DNA from: Planctomycetota bacterium
GTDB lineage: Bacteria > Planctomycetota > Phycisphaerae > Phycisphaerales > SM1A02
Direction of reading: 5' to 3'
NCBI GenBank assembly: GCA_027618565.1
Contig: JAQCEQ010000025.1
Span: 1-38,733 of the forward strand
DNA length: 38,733 bases
Shown: piece by piece, positions 1-7,920 of the stretch
How positions within the stretch are numbered: the stretch's first letter is position 1
How the letters are laid out: each line of letters begins with the position of its first letter
The notes under the pieces: model-generated
Database searches by the model: none
Seen by the model: the letters and a program-made list of their open reading frames with translations, nothing else
What the model was told of the DNA's origin: nothing
Position numbers and translations under genes: made by a program

Positions 1-712
1 CCACGGGAACGCCACTGCCGTCCAACAGCAGATGCCCCGCCTGGAGCCCGTGACCCGGCACCGCGCGCAGGAGCGCGGCAAACCTCCGCTCCAGATGTGA
101 CTCCCCCTCCAAGCGGAGGCTCTGTATCGCACGAGTGATCGCCCCCGCGTGCTTGCACCCTGGGACGACGCGATCCCTGAGGGCATTCAGCAGCCCCACA
201 TGGGTGAAGAGCCCCAGTTGCATGGCGGAGTCCAGGGCGTCCACGGCATGCTGTTCCACCATGAACGGGACGACATCGATCAGCGCATCCTGCGGCGATC
301 GCAAGGGCAATCCAAACTTGCTCACGGTGCGCAGGGTGCCGTGGTTGCCCCTTCGAACCACGGCGCCGGGGATCCTGGTGTGGCGCGTCTTGGGCACGAT
401 GACCAGGGCAGGCAGTCGAGAGAGCCAGTCCAACCGAGTCCGATGCAGTTCCAGCGCAGTCCGTCCCGAGAGCACGCTTCCCTCGCCGGCGCGAAGCCAG
501 AGTGCCCATGCAGTCTGGTGCGGCGTGGCCGGCTGCGTGGGATCCAGAACGAGGGAAAATGGTAAAAGAAGCCATATCCGGCGAGACACGCGCAGGAAGA
601 TTGTCTTGCTCGAGACACCGGCGGCGCGCGCTTGCGATCGCGAGACCACGCCTGCCTGCCGTTGGGCCAATGAAAGGAGTTCGGCAGGCACCTCCCGCGG
701 CTTCAACCTCAT
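1..712 (-). CDS. AbiEi-like antitoxin/transcriptional regulator-type protein (3' end beyond window)
   Basis: I translated the reverse strand by hand. It is open without a stop from an ATG at 712 to the window edge, 237 codons. An in-frame TAG lies four codons upstream of the ATG, so this is the first possible start; the leader is purine-rich. Residues 8-35 read like the N-terminal winged-helix domain of AbiEi-type antitoxins (AQRQAGVVSRSQARAAGVSS). They are followed by a segment resembling the family's central part (SGRTALELHRTRL, then LIVPKTRHTRIPGAVVRRG and GLPLRSPQDALIDV). Near the edge, EGESHLERRFAALLRAVPG looks like the start of the DUF559/nuclease-like C-terminal domain often fused to this family. 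The family is known from type IV toxin-antitoxin systems, where it represses its own operon, but many members are solitary. No toxin partner is visible, since downstream sequence is missing. It could equally be a stand-alone DUF559-type protein. Confidence 0.7.
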   Translation of the reverse strand, partial: MRLKPREVPAELLSLAQRQAGVVSRSQARAAGVSSKTIFLRVSRRIWLLLPFSLVLDPTQPATPHQTAWALWLRAGEGSVLSGRTALELHRTRLDWLSRLPALVIVPKTRHTRIPGAVVRRGNHGTLRTVSKFGLPLRSPQDALIDVVPFMVEQHAVDALDSAMQLGLFTHVGLLNALRDRVVPGCKHAGAITRAIQSLRLEGESHLERRFAALLRAVPGHGLQAGHLLLDGSGVPV

Positions 713-772
713 CCCCCCACCCTAACGCATGGAAAAGCAAGTGGCGAATTCGATGCCGAAGTTCGCGGGCTC

Positions 773-829
773 CCCCGAGGATCGGTCAGATATTCCCTTC
801 GCAAGGGTATCTGGTGGCAATCCTCGGGG
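773..829. other. 57-nt nested hairpin in the 713-926 intergenic region
   Basis: Three stems stack inside one another. CCCCGAGGAT (773-782) pairs with ATCCTCGGGG (820-829). CAGATA (787-792) pairs with TATCTG (808-813). CCCTT (795-799) pairs with AAGGG (803-807) around a CGC loop. That gives 21 perfect pairs broken only by one internal loop and a TT bulge. It lies between divergent genes, about 98 nt before the plus-strand start at 927 and 61 nt before the minus-strand start at 712. It has no U tract, so it is not an obvious terminator. It could be a structured 5' leader, an operator or a small RNA. The rest of the 713-926 gap shows no clear promoter. Confidence 0.6.
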
Positions 830-926
830 TGGGTGCGGAAGTTTGGCTTCACTTCGGGCAAGGTCTCAGATAGCCCTTACTGTGGGCGCCGTAGGTCACA
901 TCAACAGAAAGAGAAAGCAGGGGACC

Positions 927-1472
927 ATGATCAAGGCAAACGTGCTGGAGCAGCGGCGCAAGGAGCGGGAGCGGGCGATTGACGGCCTGTTGGCGGAGGC
1001 CGTGGCAAGCGGTGGGACGCAGGACCGCATGTATTGGACGCTGGTGTGGGACCTGGAGATGGCCCCGGTCACCACCAACGCTGCGCAGCTGGCGGAGATC
1101 GGTTACGAGCCGGTCGAGCCGGAGGAGCTTGACGATGGAGCGATCCCCGCAGCGTTGGGAGAACTCATCAAGCACATGGCCACGATCGGCGTCTACCTCA
1201 TGCACACGGATCACCTCACCGACCGCGAGCTCTACACGCGCTTGGTCGACAGCATTCTGGAGGAGCAGATCCGCGACTTGCCGCCCTCACCGGAGGTCGT
1301 GGAGTGGGTGGATATGTCGATGTCCAGCTTTCCCGACGGCGACGACGTCTACTTGAGCGTCTACGCCACGGACGAGGAGCGCCGCGAACAGGCGGACGCT
1401 GACCCCACCATGCCGATGCCACCGCTGCGAGCGCGTCTGGTGGAACGCGACGCCGGGCTGCCGAAGCCGTAG
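927..1472 (+). CDS. Conserved-looking hypothetical protein, 181 aa
   Basis: The frame is open further upstream (from 729), but ATG 927 has a purine-rich GCAGGGG just ahead of it, and the protein from there looks compact and soluble. I do not recognise a named domain. The middle segment (LIKHMATIGVYLMHTDHLTDRELY) and the C-terminal DDVYLSVYATDEERREQ, followed by PMPPLRARLVERDAGLPKP, remind me of a planctomycete family of unknown function with an HTDHLSDRELY core; that is memory, not a search. It has no signal peptide or membrane segment. It is rich in Asp and Glu. It stands alone, with a structured leader upstream and a hairpin downstream at 1615-1647. Confidence 0.75.
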   Translation: MIKANVLEQRRKERERAIDGLLAEAVASGGTQDRMYWTLVWDLEMAPVTTNAAQLAEIGYEPVEPEELDDGAIPAALGELIKHMATIGVYLMHTDHLTDRELYTRLVDSILEEQIRDLPPSPEVVEWVDMSMSSFPDGDDVYLSVYATDEERREQADADPTMPMPPLRARLVERDAGLPKP

Positions 1473-1614
1473 GGGGGTGCCGCGCGCCAAAGAGGATTTT
1501 AAACCCTTTCGCTTGACCCGCCACCCGCAGGATTCGATGGTGTGTGCCGGAGGGAGCTAAAGGGGCTCCACCGGCGGCTTGCGGAGTGGTGTCGCAGAAC
1601 ATAACCGTCGGACC

Positions 1615-1647
1615 GAGGCCGGCCGCTCGAGGGGAGTGGCCGGCCTC
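1615..1647. terminator. GC-rich hairpin, possible terminator
   Basis: GAGGCCGGCC (1615-1624) and GGCCGGCCTC (1638-1647) form a perfect 10-bp stem with a 13-nt loop. Only a short pyrimidine run (TTCC) follows, so it is weak as a factor-independent terminator. It sits between the hypothetical gene ending at 1472 and maeA. The rest of the 1473-1757 gap contains a small GGAGC/GCTCC hairpin near 1553-1569 and nothing else I can name. Confidence 0.4.
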
Positions 1648-1745
1648 TTCCATTGTTCAGGTCTCAGGCAAGTGCCCGGCCACTTCTAGTGTTGATGGGG
1701 CCGGCGCGGCACAAGGCCACTCTGCACTCCCTCGTCCCCGTCCGG

Positions 1746-1751
1746 TACCTT
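1746..1751 (+). promoter_or_regulatory. -10-like box before maeA
   Basis: TACCTT ends 6 nt before the ATG at 1758, and there is no Shine-Dalgarno sequence. The same TAnnnT-to-ATG spacing recurs before other operon-first genes here, which suggests a leaderless transcript. No convincing -35 box is visible. Confidence 0.35.
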
Positions 1752-1757
1752 TCCGAG

Positions 1758-3401
1758 ATGGATCTTGAGAGCGCGTCCGCGCAGTCGACCTTCAACACGA
1801 TCTACAACCCGCGGCGGAACAAGGGACTGGCCTTCACGCGAGATGAGCGTGCCCAACTGGGAATCGAGGGACTCCTCCCAGACAGCGTCGATGACCCAGC
1901 AACGCAGTTGGCACGGTGCGCCTCGCACCTCTCGCACAAACCCACCAACCTGGAGCGGTACATCTATCTCTCAGAACTGGAGGATCGCAACGAGCGGCTC
2001 TTCTACAGGCTCCTTCGATCCGACCTGGGGAGATTCATGCCGCTGGTGTACACGCCGACGGTGGGTGAAGCATGCCAGGAATATGGGCACATCCTGCGTC
2101 GACCCAAGGGCATGTGGCTGTCGCTTCGGATGAAGGGCCGACTGCGCGAGGTCCTTCGAAACTGGCCAGACGCTGACACTCGATTCATCGTGGTGACGGA
2201 CGGCGAGAGAATCCTCGGCCTTGGCGACCTGGGCGCGAACGGCATGGGCATTCCCGTGGGAAAACTGGCGCTCTACACCGCGGTTGCTGGCGTGCCTCCG
2301 TGGACCACGCTCCCCGTACACCTGGATGTCGGCACCAACAACGAGTCACTGCTCGCCAACCCTCTCTACCCCGGCCTGCGGCAACACCGAGCCACGGGCG
2401 ACGAGTACCTCGCCTTCGTGGAGGAGTTCGTGGACGCGGTGCAGCATGTCTTCCCGCAGTGCTGCATCCAGTTCGAGGACTTCGCGGGGAAGATCGCCGT
2501 CGCGCTGCTGGACTGCTACCGCGACCGGTGCTGCTGTTTCAACGACGATGTCCAGGGAACCGCCGGCGTGGCGCTGGCGGGTCTCCTTGGAGCGTGCCGA
2601 GTCCTCGGCCAGCCGCTCAAGTCGCAGCGAGTGCTCTTCCTGGGTGCAGGCGCCGCGGCGACGGGCATCGCCAACCTCATCGCATTGGAGATGGAGTCGG
2701 AGGGACTGGAGATCGAGCAGGCCCGCGCACGATGCTCGCTGATGAACTCGCGTGGATTGGTGACCTCGCAGATGTCGGGGCTCTCAGACTTCCAGATGCC
2801 GTTTGCCCATGCGGCGGCGCCGTGCAGCACGCTCATCGAGGCGGTCCGGCAACTCAAGCCCACCGCGCTCATCGGCGTGAGCACGCAGGGAGGTGCCTTC
2901 ACCGAAGAAGTCATCCGCGAGATGTCAAGCCTCAACAGTCGACCCATCATCTTTCCCTACTCCAACCCGACCTCCAAGAGCGAGTGCACCGCGCAGCAGG
3001 CGATGGAGTGGACCGGTGGCAGGGCAATCTTCGGCAGTGGCAGCCCATTCCCGCCGGTCACCGTGGGGAATAGAACCATCACGCTGGGTCAGGGCAACAA
3101 TGTCTACATCTTCCCCGCGGTGGGCATGGCGGTCTACGCCACGCAAGCGTCGCGAGTGCCGGAGTCGGTCTTCCTGGAGGCCGCGCGGACCTTGGCCTCG
3201 CAGGTCACGGAAGCATCGCTGCGCGACGGCATCATCTACCCCCCGGTCGGCTCCATCATGGCCTGCAGCGAAGTGGTGGCCATCGCGGTGGCAAAGCACA
3301 TCGTGCAGCTGGGTCTGGCTCGCAACCCCGAGGCCACGCGCCCGGGCGCGGACATCGCGGACCTGGTGCGCCGACTGTGGTACCACCCCGAGACGGCGTG
3401 A
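1758..3401 (+). CDS. maeA: NAD-dependent malic enzyme (oxaloacetate-decarboxylating type)
   Basis: This enzyme oxidatively decarboxylates malate to pyruvate with NAD(P)+, linking the TCA cycle to pyruvate. The sequence runs collinear with bacterial MaeA/SfcA. After GLAFTRDERAQLGIEGLLP comes VYTPTVG (97-103, catalytic Tyr98). GERILGLGDLGANGMGIPVG is followed by the catalytic Lys169. QFEDFAGK contains metal ligands Glu240 and Asp241, and FNDDVQGTAG contains Asp263/264. GAGAAATG (296-303) is the dinucleotide-binding loop. I chose ATG 1758, giving 547 aa, close to the family length, because the conserved domain begins about 20 residues later. ATG 1695 and TTG 1653 are in-frame alternatives. The gene is monocistronic and ends before a strong hairpin at 3447. 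The preference for NAD over NADP is inferred from family resemblance only. Confidence 0.93.
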   Translation: MDLESASAQSTFNTIYNPRRNKGLAFTRDERAQLGIEGLLPDSVDDPATQLARCASHLSHKPTNLERYIYLSELEDRNERLFYRLLRSDLGRFMPLVYTPTVGEACQEYGHILRRPKGMWLSLRMKGRLREVLRNWPDADTRFIVVTDGERILGLGDLGANGMGIPVGKLALYTAVAGVPPWTTLPVHLDVGTNNESLLANPLYPGLRQHRATGDEYLAFVEEFVDAVQHVFPQCCIQFEDFAGKIAVALLDCYRDRCCCFNDDVQGTAGVALAGLLGACRVLGQPLKSQRVLFLGAGAAATGIANLIALEMESEGLEIEQARARCSLMNSRGLVTSQMSGLSDFQMPFAHAAAPCSTLIEAVRQLKPTALIGVSTQGGAFTEEVIREMSSLNSRPIIFPYSNPTSKSECTAQQAMEWTGGRAIFGSGSPFPPVTVGNRTITLGQGNNVYIFPAVGMAVYATQASRVPESVFLEAARTLASQVTEASLRDGIIYPPVGSIMACSEVVAIAVAKHIVQLGLARNPEATRPGADIADLVRRLWYHPETA

Positions 3402-3446
3402 CGGCCTTTGGTTCAGACCTGGACCCCGACTCGGACCCCTGAGCAT

Positions 3447-3483
3447 TCATCAAAACGAGCATTCGGAATGCTGTTTTTGATGA
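3447..3483. terminator. Bidirectional terminator between convergent genes
   Basis: TCATCAAAA (3447-3455) pairs with TTTTGATGA (3475-3483), and AGCATTC (3458-3464) pairs with GAATGCT (3466-3472) around a single base. The A tract on one side and T tract on the other serve both strands. It lies between the 3' ends of maeA and the DUF1573-like gene. Confidence 0.85.
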
Positions 3484-3517
3484 GAGATCGGTGGGCGCCG
3501 CGGCGATGTCCGGGGGG

Positions 3518-4621
3518 TCACTTCGGATCAACGAGCAGATAGACCAGAATCGAGTCCTCGATCGCTTGTCCCTGCGGGTTGGCCAGCTTCATCGTGAGCG
3601 GGAACACATGGAGCCCCGGTCGCGCCGCCTCGGCTGCAGCCAGAGTCAGTTCCACGACCACGCCGTCGCCGTCGCCCACCTGGTTGGCAATCCCGACGGC
3701 GATCTCGGGGTCGCTGCTGGACACCGAGATGGCTCGCGATGTCCCCGCGCGCTTGATGTGGATGTCGGCGGGCGCCGTGGTTCCCGCGACCATCGCGCCG
3801 GCGTTGATGCGATACTCGGCCCAGGGGATCTTGGCCTGGATCTTGGTGCACTCGTGGCGAACGCGCATGTCCAGGAGCCTGCAGTCGGGGCGGTCCGTCT
3901 CAACGGTGAGGAATCGCGGCACCAACTCGCAGGTGGCGTCGCTGAAGTCGTAAGCGATGTCGTAGGCAGCGCGTGGGGTCTCCGTGGCGGGGTCAAACCC
4001 CACAAACACCGGGGGCTTCCCAAGCACGGCGGTCACCGTGAACGGCTTCCTGTCCAGGCTCTCCGCGTGAATCGTGCCCTTCGTCCGCGTGGGGTCCGTA
4101 TGCGCGTCGATGAACGGATTGGTTTGATTCCCCTTGTCCACGCTGGTGAGTCGAATCGGGAACGCGACCTCGCCCCCCATGTTGAGGACCGAGACGATGT
4201 CCAGGCCCTCGAACACGACGTTGACCTGGGCCGTCTTGCGACCGGGCGCCGCGGGGACCTTCATCTTGACCGGGACATCCAGCGTGCCGTGCGCCGGGAT
4301 CACCTTCCCCCTGATGTCAAGCGTCGTGCAGGTGCAGCTGGGCGCCGCCGCGCGGACGGTGATGGGTTGGTCCGTCGTGTTTGCGAGGGTGAAGTTTCCG
4401 GTCACGATGGCCCGAGGGGTCATGTATCCCAAGTCCAGGTTGGCGGGAGCGACCAAAATGGGGGATCGCGTCACGGCCTGCTGGGAGCCGGACTGGGACG
4501 CGGACGGAGGTGCCGGCGGGGCAGGGGCCTGGCCAGTGGCGATTGGAGCGCTTGCGACGATGGTCATCGCGATGGCGAGCGGGGCGATTGTCGCTCGCAG
4601 ACAGTCAGGCGGGAAGCGCAT
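3518..4621 (-). CDS. Secreted DUF1573-like (Ig-like/ASH-type) protein, paralog A
   Basis: A 367-aa exported protein of unknown function. Residues 1-30 form a signal peptide ending near IATG-QAP, and a Pro/Ser/Gln-rich linker follows. Residues 60-160 resemble DUF1573: LDLGYMTPRAIVTGNFTLAN, then ITVRAAAPSCTCTTL with the hallmark SCxCT at 95-99, then VIPAHGTLDVPV. A second region carries PFTVTAVLGKPPVFVGFDPA (193-212) and LDMRVRHECT. The same blocks in the same order occur in the protein at 19384-20439, so the two are paralogs. The frame stays open upstream to 5515, but that part is the shadow of the divergent oxidoreductase gene. ATG 4621 starts a proper signal peptide, only 25 bp from the divergent start at 4647. 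DUF1573 proteins are common in Bacteroidetes and Planctomycetes and lack a known biochemical role. Confidence 0.85.
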   Translation of the reverse strand: MRFPPDCLRATIAPLAIAMTIVASAPIATGQAPAPPAPPSASQSGSQQAVTRSPILVAPANLDLGYMTPRAIVTGNFTLANTTDQPITVRAAAPSCTCTTLDIRGKVIPAHGTLDVPVKMKVPAAPGRKTAQVNVVFEGLDIVSVLNMGGEVAFPIRLTSVDKGNQTNPFIDAHTDPTRTKGTIHAESLDRKPFTVTAVLGKPPVFVGFDPATETPRAAYDIAYDFSDATCELVPRFLTVETDRPDCRLLDMRVRHECTKIQAKIPWAEYRINAGAMVAGTTAPADIHIKRAGTSRAISVSSSDPEIAVGIANQVGDGDGVVVELTLAAAEAARPGLHVFPLTMKLANPQGQAIEDSILVYLLVDPK

Positions 4622-4627
4622 CCGGGC

Positions 4628-4635
4628 ATTATGCT
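4628..4635. promoter_or_regulatory. Overlapping divergent -10-like boxes (junction 4621/4647)
   Basis: The 25-bp gap between two divergent ATGs holds ATTATGCT. Read on plus, TATGCT (4630-4635) lies 11 nt before ATG 4647. Read on minus, CATAAT (complement of 4628-4633) lies 6 nt before ATG 4621. Neither start has a Shine-Dalgarno sequence. The layout fits two leaderless promoters that share their -10 bases. Confidence 0.5.
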
Positions 4636-4646
4636 CGCTTCCCGCC

Positions 4647-5678
4647 ATGAGGTCACTGGTCATCACAGAAAAGGGTTCCCCCGTCGCTGACCGCGTCCGG
4701 CTGATCGACGACGCTCCCACCCCGGCGCCCGCCGCTGGAGAACTCCTCATCCGCACGGAGGCCAGCGCACTCAACCACTTGGACCTCTGGGTCGGGAGGG
4801 GGCTGCCAGGGATCGACACGAAGTATCCCTTTGCCAGTGGCTCGGATGGCTGCGGGGTGGTGGAGACCGTCGGGGCAGGGGTCGACGCCGCGTGGGTGGG
4901 CCAGCGCGTGCTCATGAACGCCGCGGTCAGGGCCAACCAGTGCCGGCAGCCGGACTCGTCACCGGCAGGCGAGGACATCAGCATGATTGGCGAACATGTC
5001 GAGGGCGCCAACCGCGAATTCTTTACGGCTCCCGTCAGCAATGTGCTGGCCATCGGCAACGCCGATCCGATCCAAGCGGTCGCAGTTGGGCTCACCCACC
5101 TCACCGCCTGGCGCATGTTGACCACGCGAGCGCAGGTTCGCTCCGGGGAAATCGTGCTTGTCACCGGCATCGGCGGTGGAGTAGCGCTCGCGGCGCTCGC
5201 GCTTGCCAAGCACCTTGGCTGCCGGGTCATCGTGACCAGCCGCTCCCAGGAGAAATTGGATCGAGCCGCCGCGCTGGGAGCGGACGCCGGACTCCTGGAC
5301 ACGGGGGCCGATTGGTCCAAGGCGGTCCGTGGCCTCACCAACCGGCGCGGCGTGGATGTGATCATTGAAAGCATCGGCGCCGCGGTCCACGGTTCTTGTC
5401 TCAAGTCGTTGGCACGCGCCGGTCGCCTGGTGACCTGCGGGTGCACCACCGGGGCGGCCCCCCCAACGGACCTGGCGCGCGTGTTCTGGAACCAACTCTC
5501 GATCCTTGGATCCACGATGGGGTCGATGGAAGAATTCGCTGAAGTGGTGGCTCTGTGGAGCCGAGGAAGGGTATGCCCAGTTGTTGATTCGGTGCACCGG
5601 CCCGCCGACGGCGCTTGTGCATTTTCCAGACTTGAGTCCGGTAACCAGTTCGGGAAAGTGGTGATCGACTGGCGGTAA
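4647..5678 (+). CDS. MDR-family oxidoreductase (zinc-type alcohol dehydrogenase-like / quinone reductase-like)
   Basis: A 343-aa medium-chain dehydrogenase/reductase, a soluble NAD(P)H-linked oxidoreductase whose substrate I cannot tell. It has an N-terminal GroES-like domain (ALNHLDLWVGRGLPG, then SGSDGCGVVETVGAGVDAAW at about 64-83). The Rossmann domain carries LVTGIGGGVALAALALAKHL (171-190) in place of the classical GxGxxG, followed by VIVTSRSQEKLDRAAALGAD. The C-terminal blocks FWNQLSILGSTMGSMEEF and RLESGNQFGKVVI are typical of the Zn_ADH_like subgroup of this superfamily. The usual GHE zinc motif and the four-Cys structural zinc lobe are absent, so a zinc-free reductase is more likely than an alcohol dehydrogenase. 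ATG 4647 lies 25 bp from the divergent DUF1573-like gene; no Shine-Dalgarno sequence is present. Confidence 0.88.
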   Translation: MRSLVITEKGSPVADRVRLIDDAPTPAPAAGELLIRTEASALNHLDLWVGRGLPGIDTKYPFASGSDGCGVVETVGAGVDAAWVGQRVLMNAAVRANQCRQPDSSPAGEDISMIGEHVEGANREFFTAPVSNVLAIGNADPIQAVAVGLTHLTAWRMLTTRAQVRSGEIVLVTGIGGGVALAALALAKHLGCRVIVTSRSQEKLDRAAALGADAGLLDTGADWSKAVRGLTNRRGVDVIIESIGAAVHGSCLKSLARAGRLVTCGCTTGAAPPTDLARVFWNQLSILGSTMGSMEEFAEVVALWSRGRVCPVVDSVHRPADGACAFSRLESGNQFGKVVIDWR

Positions 5679-5733
5679 CGGATTCTTGGCGCGTTCTCTT
5701 GTGATTGAAGCGCTATGGGTTACCTTTCTATGT

Positions 5734-5761
5734 CCAGCCTTGCTGGAGGCTTGTCGCCTCC
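5734..5761 (+). other. Tandem small hairpins in the leader of the gene at 5792
   Basis: CCAGC/GCTGG (5734-5738 with 5742-5746) and GGAGGC/GCCTCC (5745-5750 with 5756-5761) lie in the 113-bp gap before the secreted-protein gene. The two stems share bases and so are mutually exclusive. A possible but weak promoter (TTGAAG 5705-5710, TATGTC 5729-5734) precedes or overlaps them. Confidence 0.4.
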
Positions 5762-5791
5762 TGTTGGGGAAGGTTTTAGTCGGAGACTTTT

Positions 5792-7834
5792 ATGACTCGA
5801 GTGACTTTCGCGGGCTGCGCCCTTTCCGCCTTCGTGGCTGGAGTTGGCTTCGCCCAGTGTGATGTGACGCCCCCCGCGGGCTCCCTCGCTTCCACCGACG
5901 GTTGTTCCCACGATGTGGGCGACCCCAACGGCGGCTGCAACTATGGCGCTGAGTTCTTCGAAGACCTCGGCACCGTCGCCACGGGATCGTCCGTGTCGGT
6001 GTCGGGTTCGATGGGAACCTACATCCCGACCGGCGGCACCACCCACACCAGCCGCGACCTCGACTGGTTCACCGTGGCCACGACTGAAGCCGGCACGCTC
6101 AGCTTTGACCTCAAGGCTGTCTCCAGCACCGGCGTCGCCTTGGCCAACACCGTCGCCTTCATCATCGACTTCCCCGCCGATGCCATCGACTGCGTCGCCT
6201 ATGACGTTCTTTACGGATTCCAGGTGGGCGGCTGCCCGCACGCTGGAAGTTCCACGATCGATGCCGGTCTGCACGCCGTGATCGTGACCGTCCCGTTCGA
6301 GACCGACGCGGCGGCGCCGATCTACGCATGCGACTCCTCGTACCTCTTGACCGTGAGCTTCGAGGGCGGTGCCTTCGGCGAGTGCGGCACCAGCGCGGAC
6401 AGTTGCATCGAGGTGCATGCCACCGGCGGCTGCATGGACTTTACCTGCTGCGAGACCGTCTGCAGCTTCAACCCGCTGTGCTGCTTCGTGGAATGGGACC
6501 AGTCGTGCGTCGACCAGGCGGTCACGGACTGCGGCTACTTCATCTACAACTGCCCGACGCCGGTTGGCGCCGGTGACTGCATGACGGGCGCCGTCATGGT
6601 GACCGTCGGCGACAGCTTCGGATTTGACAACACCCAAGCGACGACGGACGGCCCCGGCCCGACTGTCTCCGACTGTGGCTCTGCGATTGGCAAGGACCGC
6701 TGGTATGTGATCCAGTCGCCAGGCGATGGTGCCCTCACCCTCTCGGCCTGCGCCGGGCAGGATCCCGCGGCTCCCTCCATCGACAGCGCGATTGAGGTCT
6801 ACGCCCTCGGCACGGATCCGGTCATCGACCAGACCCGCGCGGAAGGCATGCTGGACAATTACATCGGCTGTGTGGATGACTCCTGCGGCGTCGTGGCTGG
6901 CACCGAGGGCGTCACGCTCATCGATGCGGTTGCAGGCGACTACTACCTGTTCCGCGTCGGTGGATACTCCCCCGGCACGGACTGGCCGAATGACTCGGCG
7001 GTCGGCACGGCGGCGTTTGACACCTCGTTCGAGTATGTCGCCTACACCACTGGTCCCCAGAAGAACATCATCAACACCACTTCTGGTGCAGCGACGAACC
7101 TGGGGCTCTCCAGTGGCTGCATCGCGGCGACCTTCCCGGACCGTTGGCTTGCCATGCCCTTCACGCTCACGGCCCCCGAGGGCGCGACCGGTTGGCAACT
7201 CTCTGAGCTCGTCGTCAAGGGCTTTGCCCCGGCCGGCGTGACCAATGAGACCATGAACTGGGTCATCTGGAGCCGCAATGGCATTGCGAAGCCGCTGGCA
7301 GCAGACCAGGTGGCATCGGGTTCGGTCGCGTTCCCGGTCCCGTACGACGATGGTGGAGACAGCGCGGCGAATGCCTCGCACTCCATCCCCGTCGATGTGA
7401 CCCTGGACGCTGGCGACTACTACCTCACCGCGTATGCCTCCAACGCAGCCTGCGGCTCGATCTTGAGCAACTTCGCGTGGTTCATTTACTCGCCGAACGG
7501 CATTAGTCTCATCGATGCCACCGGACCGTTCTCCTGGCGCTCCGTGACGCAGCCGTCGCCCGGATTCGTCCGCTACACCCTGCCCGCCAACTATGTGGTG
7601 CAGACTGGCGACGACCCGAACGACCTCTACAACTGCGCCTTCAACATCTTCGGCACCCCCGAAGGTGCACCGGCGTGCACGGCCGATCTGAACGGTGACG
7701 GCGTCCGAGACGGCGCGGACCTGGCCCTCCTCCTGGGTGGCTGGGGCACGCCTAGTGGCGATGTGACCGGAGATGACATTACGGACGGCGAGGATCTCGC
7801 GGCGCTCCTGGGTGTCTTCGGCACCAGCTGCTGA
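5792..7834 (+). CDS. Secreted Cys-rich protein with C-terminal dockerin-like repeats, 680 aa
   Basis: ATG 5792 follows GGAG by 6 nt, a clear Shine-Dalgarno sequence, and starts a signal peptide (MTRVTFAGCALSAFVAGVGFAQ). The mature protein has beta-rich, Asp/Gly/Thr-rich stretches and many cysteines. A compact motif beginning at Cys214 (CMDFTCCETVC, then NPLCCFVEWDQSCV, then an Ala and a Cys) is a Cys/Trp pattern I recall from secreted planctomycete and myxobacterial proteins. The last 50 residues (631-680) hold two dockerin-like Ca-binding segments, ADLNGDGVRDGADLALLLGG and GDVTGDDITDGEDLAALLGV. In Phycisphaerae such tails are common on exported proteins and may be a sorting or anchoring signal rather than cellulosome parts. 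No catalytic domain is recognised. A strong terminator follows. Confidence 0.85.
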   Translation: MTRVTFAGCALSAFVAGVGFAQCDVTPPAGSLASTDGCSHDVGDPNGGCNYGAEFFEDLGTVATGSSVSVSGSMGTYIPTGGTTHTSRDLDWFTVATTEAGTLSFDLKAVSSTGVALANTVAFIIDFPADAIDCVAYDVLYGFQVGGCPHAGSSTIDAGLHAVIVTVPFETDAAAPIYACDSSYLLTVSFEGGAFGECGTSADSCIEVHATGGCMDFTCCETVCSFNPLCCFVEWDQSCVDQAVTDCGYFIYNCPTPVGAGDCMTGAVMVTVGDSFGFDNTQATTDGPGPTVSDCGSAIGKDRWYVIQSPGDGALTLSACAGQDPAAPSIDSAIEVYALGTDPVIDQTRAEGMLDNYIGCVDDSCGVVAGTEGVTLIDAVAGDYYLFRVGGYSPGTDWPNDSAVGTAAFDTSFEYVAYTTGPQKNIINTTSGAATNLGLSSGCIAATFPDRWLAMPFTLTAPEGATGWQLSELVVKGFAPAGVTNETMNWVIWSRNGIAKPLAADQVASGSVAFPVPYDDGGDSAANASHSIPVDVTLDAGDYYLTAYASNAACGSILSNFAWFIYSPNGISLIDATGPFSWRSVTQPSPGFVRYTLPANYVVQTGDDPNDLYNCAFNIFGTPEGAPACTADLNGDGVRDGADLALLLGGWGTPSGDVTGDDITDGEDLAALLGVFGTSC

Positions 7835-7885
7835 GATCGTTGACTGCGGTCGGCTCCTCGCTGGCCGAACACTGAGTCACTCACA

Positions 7886-7920
7886 CCCCCTCCGGTTCGC
7901 CGGAGGGGGTTTTCGTTTTC
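7886..7920 (+). terminator. Rho-independent terminator after the dockerin-tail gene
   Basis: CCCCCTCCGG (7886-7895), a TTCG tetraloop and CCGGAGGGGG (7900-7909) are followed by TTTTCGTTTT. This is a 10-bp perfect GC stem with a U tract, the clearest intrinsic terminator in the window. Confidence 0.95.

Noticed and set aside
1540-1610. tRNA-like or riboswitch-like folding before maeA
   Set aside because: No T-arm, no acceptor stem and no match to a known riboswitch core; only small local hairpins.
3491-4690. 399-codon plus-strand open frame over the DUF1573-like gene
   Set aside because: Shadow frame; the minus strand has a signal peptide and a paralog elsewhere.
5720-7381. 553-codon minus-strand open frame over the dockerin-tail gene
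   Set aside because: Shadow of the GC-rich plus-strand gene: composition is Arg/Gly/Ala/His-rich with no domain, and the plus frame has a signal peptide and Ca-binding repeats.
7679-7834. Cellulosome dockerin
   Set aside because: The repeats lack a cohesin partner in the window and this kind of tail is common on many secreted planctomycete proteins.
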